Below the pieces are notes generated by a model that saw only the letters and a program-made list of their open reading frames with translations, did not search any database and was not told the origin of the DNA. Source: Minisyncoccota bacterium (GTDB lineage Bacteria; Patescibacteriota; Minisyncoccia; Phycocordibacterales; UBA1006). Taken from it: DNA of 32,210 nt. Positions within the stretch are counted from its first letter, which is position 1. The number at the start of each line of letters is the position of its first letter. Of the stretch, positions 21,789 to 30,679 are shown in pieces. The stretch lies in assembly GCA_022763365.1 (NCBI GenBank), contig JALEGN010000003.1, positions 1 through 32,210 on the forward strand, written 5' to 3'. The translations under genes and the position numbers were made by a program.

Positions 21789-23246
21789 ATGAAACGAACA
21801 TATATTAAAGACCTCCATAACCACAGTGGAGAAGAAATTACTATTAAAGGATGGGTTGACGTTGCTCGTGATCAAGGGAAAATGGCTTTCTTTGATTTCC
21901 GTGATGTAACCGGAAAAGTTCAAGGGGTTGTTTTTGGAAAACCTGAAGTCCTTGAGGTAGCAAAAAATCTGCGTCCAGAATGGGTTGTTGCCGTTCATGG
22001 AATTGTTAATGACCGTAATGATAAAAATGCTAAAGAATTTAAAACTATAGTTGAAGAAACGGGTGTCCGCGACTTCTTTATTAAAGATGTCGAAATAGAA
22101 ATAACTGGTTTTGAAATCCTTAACAAGGCAGAAACACCAGTTTTCGATATTACTGAATCAACAGTTGAAACAAATGAAGAAGTTCGTCTAAAAAATCGCT
22201 ATCTTGACCTGCGAACAGCTCGGATGCAAGAAAACATGAAAATGCGTCATGCAGTAGCAAAATTATGTAGGGATTACCTTGACGAAAATGGATTCTTAGA
22301 ATTAGAAACACCAATTCTGACAAAATCTACTCCTGAAGGAGCACGAGATTATGTGGTTCCGTCTCGGCTTTCTCCGCAGCATTTCTACGCACTACCTCAA
22401 TCACCACAACAATACAAACAATTATTGATGAGTTCTGGTATGGAACGATATTTCCAGTTTGCACGCTGTATGCGTGACGAGGATTTACGTGGTGACCGTC
22501 AACCAGAATTTACTCAATTAGACCTTGAAATGTCATTTGCTAGTGAAGAAGATATCATGCAAATGAACGAAGAATTGCTAATTAAAATTGTATCGGAACT
22601 CTATCCTGAAAAGCGAATCCAACAGATTCCATTTCCACGTATCCCATATGCTGAAGCTATGGAAAAATATGGAAATGACAGACCAGATATTCGGGAAGAC
22701 AAAGATGATCCAAATCTTTTGGCATTTTGCTGGATTGTTGATTTCCCATTCTTTGAAAAAACAGCAGATTCAGACGACCCTCAGGCAACAGGTGAATGGA
22801 CCTTTACCCATAACCCATTTTCTCTTTCAAAATCTGAGCATGTAGAAAATCTCAAAAACAAAGAAAATATTGGAGATATTATAGCCGCTCAATACGATAT
22901 TTGTTTAAATGGATATGAAATTGGAGGTGGATCAGTCAGAGCCCATGATCCAGAAGTCCTCAAGTCAATCCTTTCAATCCTTGGGCACAGTGATGAAAAG
23001 ATTGAAGAAAACTTCGGACATATGTTGAAGGCTCTTGGTTCAGGAACACCACCGCATGGTGGAATAGCTTGGGGATTTGATCGATTAATGATGATTCTTC
23101 AAAACGAAAAAACTATCCGTGAAGTTATTGCCTTTCCAAAAAATGGACTTGGACGTGATCCAATGATGGAGGCACCGTCAACCATTTCAGAAGATCAATT
23201 AAATGAACTTTCGCTAGAACTGAAAGAAATTAAAAAACCTGAATAA
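21789..23246 (+). CDS. aspS: Aspartyl-tRNA synthetase without GAD domain
   Basis: 485 aa class IIb synthetase. The N-terminal OB fold (IKGWVDVARDQGKMAFFDFRD) binds the anticodon. The catalytic domain has KNRYLDLRTARMQ, motif 1 around FLELETPILTKSTPEGARD, motif 2 RCMRDEDLRGDRQPEFTQLD (about 227-246) and motif 3 GIAWGFDRLMMIL. Bacterial AspRS is usually about 590 aa with a GAD domain inserted between motifs 2 and 3. Here YGNDRPDIR (about 292-300) runs within about 15 residues into CWIVDFPFFE, so the insert is missing. Whether it also charges tRNA-Asn cannot be told. It is controlled by the T-box upstream. The terminator overlaps its stop codon. Confidence 0.97.
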   Translation: MKRTYIKDLHNHSGEEITIKGWVDVARDQGKMAFFDFRDVTGKVQGVVFGKPEVLEVAKNLRPEWVVAVHGIVNDRNDKNAKEFKTIVEETGVRDFFIKDVEIEITGFEILNKAETPVFDITESTVETNEEVRLKNRYLDLRTARMQENMKMRHAVAKLCRDYLDENGFLELETPILTKSTPEGARDYVVPSRLSPQHFYALPQSPQQYKQLLMSSGMERYFQFARCMRDEDLRGDRQPEFTQLDLEMSFASEEDIMQMNEELLIKIVSELYPEKRIQQIPFPRIPYAEAMEKYGNDRPDIREDKDDPNLLAFCWIVDFPFFEKTADSDDPQATGEWTFTHNPFSLSKSEHVENLKNKENIGDIIAAQYDICLNGYEIGGGSVRAHDPEVLKSILSILGHSDEKIEENFGHMLKALGSGTPPHGGIAWGFDRLMMILQNEKTIREVIAFPKNGLGRDPMMEAPSTISEDQLNELSLELKEIKKPE

Positions 23247-23253
23247 GGTTTTT
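23233..23253 (+). terminator. Intrinsic terminator overlapping aspS stop
   Basis: AAAAACCT (23233-23240), loop GAATA, AGGTTTTT (23246-23253). The TAA stop (23244-23246) spans loop and 3' arm. Confidence 0.82.
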
Positions 23254-23308
23254 AGTTTGATTTATTTAAAATAAATAGTATTTTAAAAATAAACAATAAA
23301 AATTAATT

Positions 23309-24529
23309 ATGTATATACCCGAAAAAAGTATTTTAGAAAATTACGCAAGGCTTATGGTAAATTATGCCTTGAATCATGGAAATGGAATTAAATCAGGAGA
23401 AACAGTTCTCCTGAAAGGAGGTGAGGCAGTTAAACCACTTTTTTACTATATCCATAGAGAAATTATTAAGCAGGGAGGACACGTTGTTCCAATGTATATG
23501 ATGGATGATGTTGAATATAATCTGGATAAAGATTTTTTCTTGTATGCAAAAGACCACCAAATTGGAAAATTTGAATCAGAGTATTATAAGGGTATCATCA
23601 ATGAGATTGATCATTATCTTTATATTATTGGTGAAAATGATCCACAGGGATTAAAGGATATTGATCCAAAAAAAGTAACCAAACATAAATCACGCTTTGC
23701 ACCATGGTTTAAATGGCGAGAAGAAAAAGAACTTGCTGGTAAATTTTCATGGACTCTTTGTTCATATGGTACAGAGGCGATGGCACAAGAAGCCAATCTT
23801 TCTATTGAAGAATATTGGGATCAAATTGTTAATGCCTGTTATCTTCAAGAAGAAGACGTTGTTGCTAAATGGAAATCGATTAATGAACAGGTACAACATC
23901 AGGCTAAGTCTTTGAATGATATGGAAATTACAATGGTTCACATAACTGGTCCAGATATTGATTTACATATTGGATTACATCCTAAGGCGGCATGGAAAGG
24001 TGGTAGCGGAGCAAATATACCAAGTTTTGAAACATGGACTTCACCAGATTGGAGAAAAACTAATGGATGGATTAAATGTGATAACCCTTGGTACTGCGAC
24101 GGAAATAAAATTGTTGGGGTTTATCTTCGATTTAAAGATGGAGTTTTGCAAGAAGCACGAGCAGATGAAAATGATTCTTATCTTCAAGAATTTTTGACCA
24201 TAAAAAATGCTGATAAAATTGGAGAGTTTTCATTAACCGATAAAAACCTTTCAAAAATCACAAAAAGTATGGCAGATACTTTATACGATGAAAATCGTGG
24301 AGGAGATTTTGGCAATATGCATATTGCCTTAGGGGATGCTTATGCGAATTGTTATAAGGGTGACCCTTCAACTCTAAGCAAAAAAGATTTACAGGAAATG
24401 GGGTTTAATGAGGCTAATACTCATAAAGATATTGTTCTTACAAGTAATCATACTGTTACTATTACTGATTCGCTTAATAAAGAAAATATTGGAAGGGTAA
24501 TAAAAAAGGATGGAATTATCCTTATATAA
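23309..24529 (+). CDS. Aminopeptidase, M29 family (AmpS/PepS type)
   Basis: 406 aa cytoplasmic metallo-aminopeptidase that trims N-terminal residues from peptides. The N-terminal domain starts ENYARLMVNYALN..GIKSGETVLL, as in M29 enzymes. Metal ligands expected for the family are present in order: Glu in IPSFETWTSPD (about 241), Glu in GEFSLTD (about 306), His and Tyr in HIALGDAY (about 338-345), and H-x-D in NTHKDIVLT (about 371-373). The length is complete. The 62-nt upstream gap is almost pure A/T, with a possible TTGATT/TATTTT promoter and a leader of about 25 nt; no clear leaderless -10 box. A hairpin terminator follows. Confidence 0.92.
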   Translation: MYIPEKSILENYARLMVNYALNHGNGIKSGETVLLKGGEAVKPLFYYIHREIIKQGGHVVPMYMMDDVEYNLDKDFFLYAKDHQIGKFESEYYKGIINEIDHYLYIIGENDPQGLKDIDPKKVTKHKSRFAPWFKWREEKELAGKFSWTLCSYGTEAMAQEANLSIEEYWDQIVNACYLQEEDVVAKWKSINEQVQHQAKSLNDMEITMVHITGPDIDLHIGLHPKAAWKGGSGANIPSFETWTSPDWRKTNGWIKCDNPWYCDGNKIVGVYLRFKDGVLQEARADENDSYLQEFLTIKNADKIGEFSLTDKNLSKITKSMADTLYDENRGGDFGNMHIALGDAYANCYKGDPSTLSKKDLQEMGFNEANTHKDIVLTSNHTVTITDSLNKENIGRVIKKDGIILI

Positions 24530-24535
24530 TAAATT

Positions 24536-24560
24536 CCGCTCTGATAGAGAGCGGTTTTTT
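24536..24560 (+). terminator. Intrinsic terminator after the aminopeptidase gene
   Basis: CCGCTCT (24536-24542), loop GATAG, AGAGCGG (24548-24554), then six T. It is the only GC-rich stem of this kind here and lies wholly outside the coding frame. Confidence 0.88.
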
Positions 24561-24577
24561 TCTTTACCTATTAAACC

Positions 24578-24586
24578 TGATACAAT
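24578..24586 (+). promoter_or_regulatory. Extended -10 promoter of the scpA-ftsW operon
   Basis: TG-A-TACAAT, with TACAAT at 24581-24586 and 9 nt before ATG 24596. Confidence 0.58.
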
Positions 24587-24595
24587 AGTAATAGT

Positions 24596-25324
24596 ATGTC
24601 AGTTTTCACCATTGCAACTGAAAATTTTGAAGGACCTATTGATGCCTTATTAGGTCTTATAGAAAAGAAAAAGCTTCCTATTAATGATATTTCACTGGTA
24701 GAAATTGCCGATGATTATATTAATTTTGTAGCCAAAATTGATGATGTTACGCTCGCTGAGCGAACACGTTTTATTTTCGTTGCTTCAACGCTTACCTTGA
24801 TTAAATCAAAATCACTACTCCCAACACTTGATCTTACTGATGATGAAGAGGGTGATATTGAAGAATTGAAACGAAGGCTTGAGCAATTAAAAGCATACCA
24901 AGATTGTGGCCAGCATATGAAAAAATATATGCGAAATACTCCAGCCTGGTTTTATTCAAAACCCCGCAAGAAAGAAATTTCATTCAAACCACATGAAGAC
25001 CTCACCATAAATGTTTTATTAGAATCAATTCATTCAGTATTTAATGAAGTTCCTGAAGCTCCTAAGTTAAAAAAAGAGGGGAGTGTTACTATCGCAGTTC
25101 ATATCGAAGAAATGATGGACTCACTAGAAAAACGAATTAAGCAAGTTATTGAAACAGATTTCCATAGTTTTCTTGGGGATCATGTACACGCTGATATGCC
25201 GACTAAACAAGTTCGGGTATATAAAGTTGTAGGATTTTTAGCTATGCTAGAGCTCGTTAAAAATGGCGCTCTCCATGTTCTTCAAAAAAAGAACTTTAGC
25301 AATATAAATATTGAACACGTATGA
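24596..25324 (+). CDS. scpA: Segregation and condensation protein A (kleisin)
   Basis: 242 aa. With ScpB (next gene) it bridges the heads of the SMC dimer that compacts and segregates the chromosome. The N-terminal signature ENFEGPIDALLGLIEKKKLP (about 9-28) followed by INDISLVEIADDYI contacts the SMC neck. The middle STLTLIKSKSLLP and the C-terminal winged helix (TKQVRVYKVVGFLAMLELVKNG) bind ScpB and the SMC cap. The stop TGA overlaps the scpB start as ATGA, a classic coupling. It heads a four-gene unit with mraY and ftsW. Confidence 0.94.
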   Translation: MSVFTIATENFEGPIDALLGLIEKKKLPINDISLVEIADDYINFVAKIDDVTLAERTRFIFVASTLTLIKSKSLLPTLDLTDDEEGDIEELKRRLEQLKAYQDCGQHMKKYMRNTPAWFYSKPRKKEISFKPHEDLTINVLLESIHSVFNEVPEAPKLKKEGSVTIAVHIEEMMDSLEKRIKQVIETDFHSFLGDHVHADMPTKQVRVYKVVGFLAMLELVKNGALHVLQKKNFSNINIEHV

Positions 25325-25938
25325 AATTATTAGAACAAAAAATTGAATCATTGCTGTTTTATAAAAACGAACCAGTCAGTTTTGCATGGCTATCAAAAGT
25401 CCTAAAAACTCCTAAAGAAACTATTAAAGAGACCGTTGCTCAAATGGACTCATACTATGACAACAGAGGGATTGTTTTAGTTCAAACAAATGATGATGTA
25501 GCTTTAATGACTAGTGAATCAACCTCTGAAATTTTAGCTGAATTAACGCAAGCAAAAGAAGAAAAAGAACTCAGTAAACAAGCCTTAGAAACATTGGCAA
25601 TTATTGCCTATCGAGGAAAATCTACGAAAGCTGAAATTGATTATATCCGTGGGGTTAACTCAGTATTTATCCTACGAAATTTGCTTATTCGTGGACTGAT
25701 TACAAAGAAGCCGAATATGCTGGATAAACGTTCACCATTGTATGTTCCAACACATGATCTGCTGTCATTTTTAGGTATTAGTTCGCTTAATGAATTACCG
25801 CAATATGAAGGAGTTTCAAAGAAAATGGAAGATATCGATGAACAATATCAATCAGAACTCGATACAGATAAAGAACCAATAGTCGTAGGGAACACTCAAG
25901 AATCAGATGACGAAGAAGGCTCTGAAGAAGAACTATGA
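25321..25938 (+). CDS. scpB: Segregation and condensation protein B
   Basis: 205 aa. Dimeric winged-helix protein that clasps the ScpA linker in the SMC-ScpAB condensin. LEQKIESLLFYKNEPVSFAW is the N-terminal wing, and LSKQALETLAIIAYRGKSTK, then EIDYIRGVNSVFILRNLL, the second winged helix with family signature. The C-terminal 40 residues are acidic and probably disordered (DTDKEPIVVG, SDDEEGSEEEL). It overlaps scpA by ATGA and mraY by ATGA, so three genes are translationally linked. Confidence 0.93.
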   Translation: MKLLEQKIESLLFYKNEPVSFAWLSKVLKTPKETIKETVAQMDSYYDNRGIVLVQTNDDVALMTSESTSEILAELTQAKEEKELSKQALETLAIIAYRGKSTKAEIDYIRGVNSVFILRNLLIRGLITKKPNMLDKRSPLYVPTHDLLSFLGISSLNELPQYEGVSKKMEDIDEQYQSELDTDKEPIVVGNTQESDDEEGSEEEL

Positions 25939-27008
25939 TTGAGACAATTTTAGTATTTAAAATACTCTTACCAACGATTGTTGCCTTTATATTAGGTATT
26001 TCATTAACGCCAATTTTTTCTCACATTTTTTATAAATATAAATTATGGAAACGATCATCTCGCACTGATCATTCAAACCAAGGAAAACTTGGTGGTATGG
26101 GAACTGAATTTGAAAAAATTCACAATATTGATGAAACAAAAACACCACGTATTGGAGGAACTATTGTATGGTTTTCAGTCGTATTGACGGTGTTCCTTTC
26201 TATTATCACCTCAAGTGTTCTCTCACAAATTGGGCTTGAGAATATTGAGTTTATTAGCCGTAATCAAACCTTGATTCCATTTCTTTCTTTACTTTTAGGT
26301 GCCTTTTTAGGGTTAATTGATGATTTGCTTCAAATTTATGGAAATCAAAAACAACTTGCTATTGGGATACCACGACGGATTAGAATAATGTTCGTACTCT
26401 TTGTAGGAGCTATCGAAGGATTATGGTTCTACTACAGGTTGGGCTATCGAAGTATCGATGTTCCATTTACTGATGTTGATATTACCTTAGGATATTTCTT
26501 TATTTTCTTTGTAATGTTTGTAGTACTTGCACTCTTTTCATCTGGGGTTATTGATGGAGTTGATGGTTTGGCTGGAGGAGTGTTTATTTCAATTTTTGCT
26601 AGCTATGGCTTTATTGGAATCATCCAAGGACAGTTTGATATTGCAACCTTTTCGTTTGTTGTTGTTGGAGCCCTATTAGCATTTCTTTGGTTTAATATTC
26701 CACCAGCACGATTCTATTTAGGAGAAACGGGTGTCCTCGGATTAACGTTATCCTTAGCCGTTATTATATTCTTAACGAATACGGTTGTTGAGTTTATTAT
26801 TATCGGATTACCATTAATTCTTACAACTGCTTCATCATTAGTGCAAATTATTTCCCGAAGATTCTTTAGTAAAAAGGTATTGAAGGTTGCACCACTCCAT
26901 CATCATCTTGAGACAATTGGTTGGTCGCGAGCAAAAATTACTATGCGTTACTGGGTATTTTCTGTTATGTGTAGTGCCTTAGGGATTATCATTGTAATTA
27001 TAGGCTAG
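25935..27008 (+). CDS. mraY: Phospho-MurNAc-pentapeptide transferase-like protein (MraY) with active-site variants
   Basis: 357 aa integral membrane enzyme with about ten helices that transfers phospho-MurNAc-pentapeptide to undecaprenyl phosphate (lipid I). TPRIGGTIVWF and FLGLIDDLLQIYGN (the DD pair, about 130-131) are conserved, as is HHHLETIGWSRAKITMRYW near the C-terminus. Two usually invariant positions differ: the segment normally NAVNLTDGLDGL reads SGVIDGVDGL, so the Asn three before the first Asp is Gly, and the MGDTGS segment reads LGETGV, with Glu for the Asp. Position between scpB and ftsW and before murG argues for MraY; a related GT4-type phosphosugar transferase is the alternative. 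Confidence 0.85.
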   Translation: MIETILVFKILLPTIVAFILGISLTPIFSHIFYKYKLWKRSSRTDHSNQGKLGGMGTEFEKIHNIDETKTPRIGGTIVWFSVVLTVFLSIITSSVLSQIGLENIEFISRNQTLIPFLSLLLGAFLGLIDDLLQIYGNQKQLAIGIPRRIRIMFVLFVGAIEGLWFYYRLGYRSIDVPFTDVDITLGYFFIFFVMFVVLALFSSGVIDGVDGLAGGVFISIFASYGFIGIIQGQFDIATFSFVVVGALLAFLWFNIPPARFYLGETGVLGLTLSLAVIIFLTNTVVEFIIIGLPLILTTASSLVQIISRRFFSKKVLKVAPLHHHLETIGWSRAKITMRYWVFSVMCSALGIIIVIIG

Positions 27009-27009
27009 T

Positions 27010-28143
27010 ATGAAACGTAGAATAAAAAAACATGGTTTCGATAAAAAATTTCTTTGGGTTACGTTTATTCTTCTAGGGGTTGGTTTAATTACCTTTATTT
27101 CGACGTCTCTTGGTATTTATACTGAAAATAAAGCTCAATTTTATGCCATGATGATACGTCATGTTGGTTTTGGTGTTGTTGGTGGTATAGGGGTAATGTT
27201 CGCAATATCACATATTCACTATTCTTTTTGGAAAAAAATGGCGCCCTATATTTTTATTGCAGGTATTATTATTACCTTACTAGTATTCACACCGCTAGGG
27301 TTCAGTCACGGTGGAGCGAGGCGATGGATATCTTTAGGTTTCATTTCGTTTCAGCCGGCTGAGTTGTTAAAATTTGCTGTTATCGTATTTCTCTCAGCTT
27401 GGTTTGCTCATTACAAAGATAAAATTACTACCTGGAAATATGGACTCTTGCCGTTTTTAGGATTTCTTGGACTTGCTTTTGTAACCTTGATTAAACAACC
27501 TGATTCAGGAACGATTGCTTTAATTGGTATCGTTGCATTTATTATTTACTGGTTACGAGGTGCGTCATGGAAACATATTTTCGCAGTGATTGCGATTGGG
27601 ACCATTTTTATAGGGACGTATATTGCGATTAATCCATATATTATCGAACGACTCAAAACCTTTGCCGATCCTAACCGTGATCCATTTGGATCTTCATACC
27701 AAATTAGGCAATCTCGGATTGCTATTGGGGCAGGCCAATTGTATGGTCGTGGCCTCGGTCAAAGCGTTCACAAATTTGGACCCTATTTACCGGAATCAAA
27801 TAGTGACTCAATTTTTGCAATTTTTGCCGAAGAATATGGATTCATTGGAGGGTTTATTTTGATAACACTCTACGGGATATTTACCTTCTTTGGCTTTAAA
27901 ATTGCCCGGCATGCACCATCTGAATTCGCGCAGAACTTAGTAGTAGGGATAATACTTCTGATTGTAATACAGGTATTCTTTAATATCGCTGCAATATCTG
28001 GACTTGTACCATTATCCGGACTACCACTTATTTTTATGAGTAATGGAGGAACAGCACTACTGGTTACCTTAGCTCAGCTTGGTATTGTATTAAATATTTC
28101 AAAATATACGTTAACGCGGAATGTACAAAAAAAGAGGGTTTAA
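27010..28143 (+). CDS. ftsW: SEDS peptidoglycan polymerase, FtsW/RodA family
   Basis: 377 aa with about ten membrane helices. SEDS proteins polymerise lipid II into glycan strands, with a partner class B PBP. Signatures: GGARRWISLGFISFQPAELLK (about 98-118), KQPDSGTIALIG, SYQIRQSRIAIGAGQLYGRGLG, and PESNSDSIFAIFAEEYGFIGG, which contains the catalytic-type Asp. FtsW (division) is chosen from its position between mraY and murG; RodA (elongation) cannot be ruled out on sequence, and small CPR genomes may have only one SEDS. It starts 1 nt after mraY. The last codons KKRV are in the terminator stem. Confidence 0.88.
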   Translation: MKRRIKKHGFDKKFLWVTFILLGVGLITFISTSLGIYTENKAQFYAMMIRHVGFGVVGGIGVMFAISHIHYSFWKKMAPYIFIAGIIITLLVFTPLGFSHGGARRWISLGFISFQPAELLKFAVIVFLSAWFAHYKDKITTWKYGLLPFLGFLGLAFVTLIKQPDSGTIALIGIVAFIIYWLRGASWKHIFAVIAIGTIFIGTYIAINPYIIERLKTFADPNRDPFGSSYQIRQSRIAIGAGQLYGRGLGQSVHKFGPYLPESNSDSIFAIFAEEYGFIGGFILITLYGIFTFFGFKIARHAPSEFAQNLVVGIILLIVIQVFFNIAAISGLVPLSGLPLIFMSNGGTALLVTLAQLGIVLNISKYTLTRNVQKKRV

Positions 28144-28154
28144 ACCTCTTTTTT
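28128..28154 (+). terminator. Intrinsic terminator overlapping ftsW stop
   Basis: AAAAAAGAGG (28128-28137), loop GTTTAAA holding the TAA stop (28141-28143), CCTCTTTTTT (28145-28154). Confidence 0.87.
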
Positions 28155-28162
28155 ACTTGGTA

Positions 28163-28171
28163 TGATATAAT
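28163..28171 (+). promoter_or_regulatory. Extended -10 promoter of murG
   Basis: TG-A-TATAAT, with TATAAT at 28166-28171 and 6 nt before ATG 28178. Confidence 0.67.
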
Positions 28172-28177
28172 TCAATT

Positions 28178-29287
28178 ATGAAAATTGTATTGACAGGAGG
28201 CGGAACCGGAGGACATTTTTATCCTTTGATTGCGGTTGCCGAAGAAATGATTAACATCATTGATAATCAAAATATTGCTGATGCACGTATCTATTATTTA
28301 TCAGATAAACCCTATGATAAGAAAGCACTCTATCAAAATGGTATTAATTTTAAAAAGATAACCGCAGGAAAATTAAAAGGAATTGACGGTTATCTTAAAA
28401 TTATGATAGGAATTTTTGAGGCTATTTTAACCCTATTTTCTATTTATCCAGATGCGGTATTTTCAAAAGGTGGCTATTCTGCATTTCCAACTGTTTTTGC
28501 AGCAAAATTACTTGGTATTCCTGTAATTGTACATGAATCAGATTCAGTTCCTGGAAAGGTTAATAAATGGGCAGGGAAATTTGCCCGAGCGGTTGCAGTT
28601 TCCTATAAACAAGAAGTTGATTATTTTCCAAAAGATAAAATCATTCATACGGGTCAGCCAATACGGCACGACCTTCTTGAGCCAACGGTTGAGGGAGCGC
28701 ATGAGTTCCTTAATCTAGAGAAAGAAACTCCTGTTATTTGGATTTTAGGAGGGTCTCAGGGAGCCCAAGCCATTAACCTTGCTATGGAAGAGACCCTTGG
28801 TGAACTATTAAATGATTATCAAATTGTCCACCAGGTTGGTAAAAATAATTATGATGACATGAAAAAACTAACAGACGCAACACTGTTAGATCATGATTTT
28901 AAATATCGGTATCATATTTTTGACCACCTTAATACTTTGTCTATGAAAATGATGGCAGGTGTTTCGGATATTGTTATTTCTCGTGCAGGTTCAGCATTAT
29001 TTGAAATTGCTCATTGGGAAATCCCTGCAATTATTATTCCCCTGAAAAATTCAGCTGGAAATCATCAAATTAAAAACGCCTATAACTATGCGCGAATGGG
29101 AGGATGTATCGTTATTGAAGAAAATAATATGAGTGATCAGCTCCTTATTTTTGAAATCAAACGTATTATTCATGATGAGAAAATACGAAACAATATGAAA
29201 GCAGGGGCACAAGCCTTTGATATTGAGAATGCTTCAGAAAAAATTGCAGAAGAAATTATTGGTATCGCACTAGCGCATGAAAAATAA
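28178..29287 (+). CDS. murG: UDP-GlcNAc:lipid I transferase (MurG)
   Basis: 369 aa GT-B glycosyltransferase that adds GlcNAc to lipid I on the inner membrane face, giving lipid II. The N-terminal loop TGGGTGGHFYPLIAVAEEM (about 6-24) binds the lipid-linked acceptor. SKGGYSAFPTVFAAKLLGIP and HESDSVPGKVNKWAGKFA follow (usual HEQN is HESD here). The C-terminal UDP-GlcNAc site shows GGSQGAQAINLAM and SRAGSALFEIAHWEIPAI, then GNHQIKNA. It follows ftsW but has its own promoter behind the ftsW terminator. Confidence 0.95.
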   Translation: MKIVLTGGGTGGHFYPLIAVAEEMINIIDNQNIADARIYYLSDKPYDKKALYQNGINFKKITAGKLKGIDGYLKIMIGIFEAILTLFSIYPDAVFSKGGYSAFPTVFAAKLLGIPVIVHESDSVPGKVNKWAGKFARAVAVSYKQEVDYFPKDKIIHTGQPIRHDLLEPTVEGAHEFLNLEKETPVIWILGGSQGAQAINLAMEETLGELLNDYQIVHQVGKNNYDDMKKLTDATLLDHDFKYRYHIFDHLNTLSMKMMAGVSDIVISRAGSALFEIAHWEIPAIIIPLKNSAGNHQIKNAYNYARMGGCIVIEENNMSDQLLIFEIKRIIHDEKIRNNMKAGAQAFDIENASEKIAEEIIGIALAHEK

Positions 29288-29319
29288 AAAGGCTTTGTCT
29301 TTATAGATTAAGTCTTTTT
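29286..29319 (+). terminator. Intrinsic terminator after murG
   Basis: AAAAAGGCTT (29286-29295) pairs with AAGTCTTTTT (29310-29319), one G.U pair, 14-nt loop. The stop TAA is at 29285-29287. Confidence 0.75.
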
Positions 29320-29328
29320 TGATACAGT
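29320..29328 (+). promoter_or_regulatory. Extended -10 promoter of gltX
   Basis: TG-A-TACAGT, with TACAGT at 29323-29328 and 7 nt before ATG 29336. Confidence 0.6.
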
Positions 29329-29335
29329 AAACATC

Positions 29336-30679
29336 ATGAATGAAAAACAAGTAGTAACACGTATGGCACCATCTCCAACAGGACGATTCCACGTTGGCGG
29401 TATTAGAACAGCCTTTTACAATTATGCCTTTGCGCGTAAACATGGTGGAAAATTTATTCTTCGTATCGAGGATACCGACAAAGAACGTAATAAAAAAGAA
29501 TACGAAGAAGAGGCTTACGAGGTCTTTAAATGGGTAGGCATGGACTACGACGAGGTCTACCGCCAATCAGAACATTTAGAACGCCATCAGGAAGTTCTAA
29601 AAACATTGATTGATTTAGGAGCCGCCTATGAAGCAGAAGGGGCTAAGGATGCAAATGGAAAGGTGATACGTTTTAAAAATCCTAACAAAGAAATTACTTT
29701 TAATGACCAAATACTTGGTGAAATTACCGTTGATACGACTGATTTAGGTGATTTTGTAATTGCTCGAAATATTGATAGTCCACTGTATCATTTGGCGGTT
29801 GTTGTCGATGACCATGACGAAGGAGTGACTCATGTTATCCGCGCGCAAGAGCACGTAGCAAATACTCCTCGGCAAATCCTCCTTCATGAAGCTCTTGATT
29901 TTGAAACACCAATTTATGCCCATGTTCCATTTATTCTAGGACCTGATGGAAAGAAGAAACTTTCAAAACGAGATGCTAATGTCGCTGCAATGGAATACAA
30001 AGAAAACGGATTTTTACCTGAGGCAATGCTGAATTTCCTATCATTTATTGGTTGGAATCCAGGGACTGAACAAGAAGTCTTTAGTAAAGATGAGCTTGTA
30101 GAAGCTTTCTCATTAGATCAAGTACAAAAAGGGCCAGGAGGCTTTAACCTTGATAAATTATCATGGCTGAATAAACAGTGGTTAAATACTCTCTCTGATG
30201 AAGGCTTTAGAAACTATATTGATCCTTTATTTGAAGAATTGCGCAAAACACCAATTTATGATGAAGAGGTAATGCAAAAAATAACTCCAATCATCCGAGA
30301 ACGTATTAGTTCATATCAGGATCTCTCATTAATGATCACCGAAGGAGAATTAGATTATTATTTTGTAAATCCAGAAATTGATACTGAGAAGGTTGTTTGG
30401 AAAAAAGGAACTAAAGAAGATGCTGCAATGCACCTAGAAAAGGTTTTAGGAATGATTATTAGCTATTCAGGAGATTGGAATAAAGATGATTTAAAATCAC
30501 ATATTTTCCCATATGCTGATGAGGTGGGTAGGGGAGATGTCCTATGGCCGCTACGGTTTTCTCTATCTGGACGAGATAAATCACCTGATCCATTTACACT
30601 CCTTGAGATTCTTGGAAAAGAAATCTCATTACAAAGAATTGGAAATAATATCGAAGCACTAAAAAAAGCCATTGCATAA
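29336..30679 (+). CDS. gltX: Glutamyl-tRNA synthetase
   Basis: 447 aa class Ib synthetase that charges tRNA-Glu. RMAPSPTGRFHVGGIRTAFY (about 9-28) holds the HIGH-type motif as HVGG, and GKKKLSKRDANVAAMEY (about 205-221) the KMSKS-type motif as KLSKR. FILRIEDTDKERN and VIRAQEHVANTPRQILL are conserved catalytic-domain segments. FNLDKLSWLNKQWL begins the anticodon-binding half, which ends without extra domains. No Cys zinc cluster is seen in the inserted domain. Whether it also makes Glu-tRNA-Gln for GatCAB cannot be judged here. Confidence 0.96.
   Translation: MNEKQVVTRMAPSPTGRFHVGGIRTAFYNYAFARKHGGKFILRIEDTDKERNKKEYEEEAYEVFKWVGMDYDEVYRQSEHLERHQEVLKTLIDLGAAYEAEGAKDANGKVIRFKNPNKEITFNDQILGEITVDTTDLGDFVIARNIDSPLYHLAVVVDDHDEGVTHVIRAQEHVANTPRQILLHEALDFETPIYAHVPFILGPDGKKKLSKRDANVAAMEYKENGFLPEAMLNFLSFIGWNPGTEQEVFSKDELVEAFSLDQVQKGPGGFNLDKLSWLNKQWLNTLSDEGFRNYIDPLFEELRKTPIYDEEVMQKITPIIRERISSYQDLSLMITEGELDYYFVNPEIDTEKVVWKKGTKEDAAMHLEKVLGMIISYSGDWNKDDLKSHIFPYADEVGRGDVLWPLRFSLSGRDKSPDPFTLLEILGKEISLQRIGNNIEALKKAIA

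Noticed and set aside
23413-23424. Perfect Shine-Dalgarno-like AAAGGAGGTGAG
   Set aside because: It lies within the M29 aminopeptidase reading frame (Lys-Gly-Gly-Glu) with no start codon at the right distance; coincidence of coding sequence.
28195-28200. AGGAGG near the murG start
   Set aside because: It is downstream of the ATG and encodes the conserved Gly-rich loop of MurG, so it is not a ribosome binding site.
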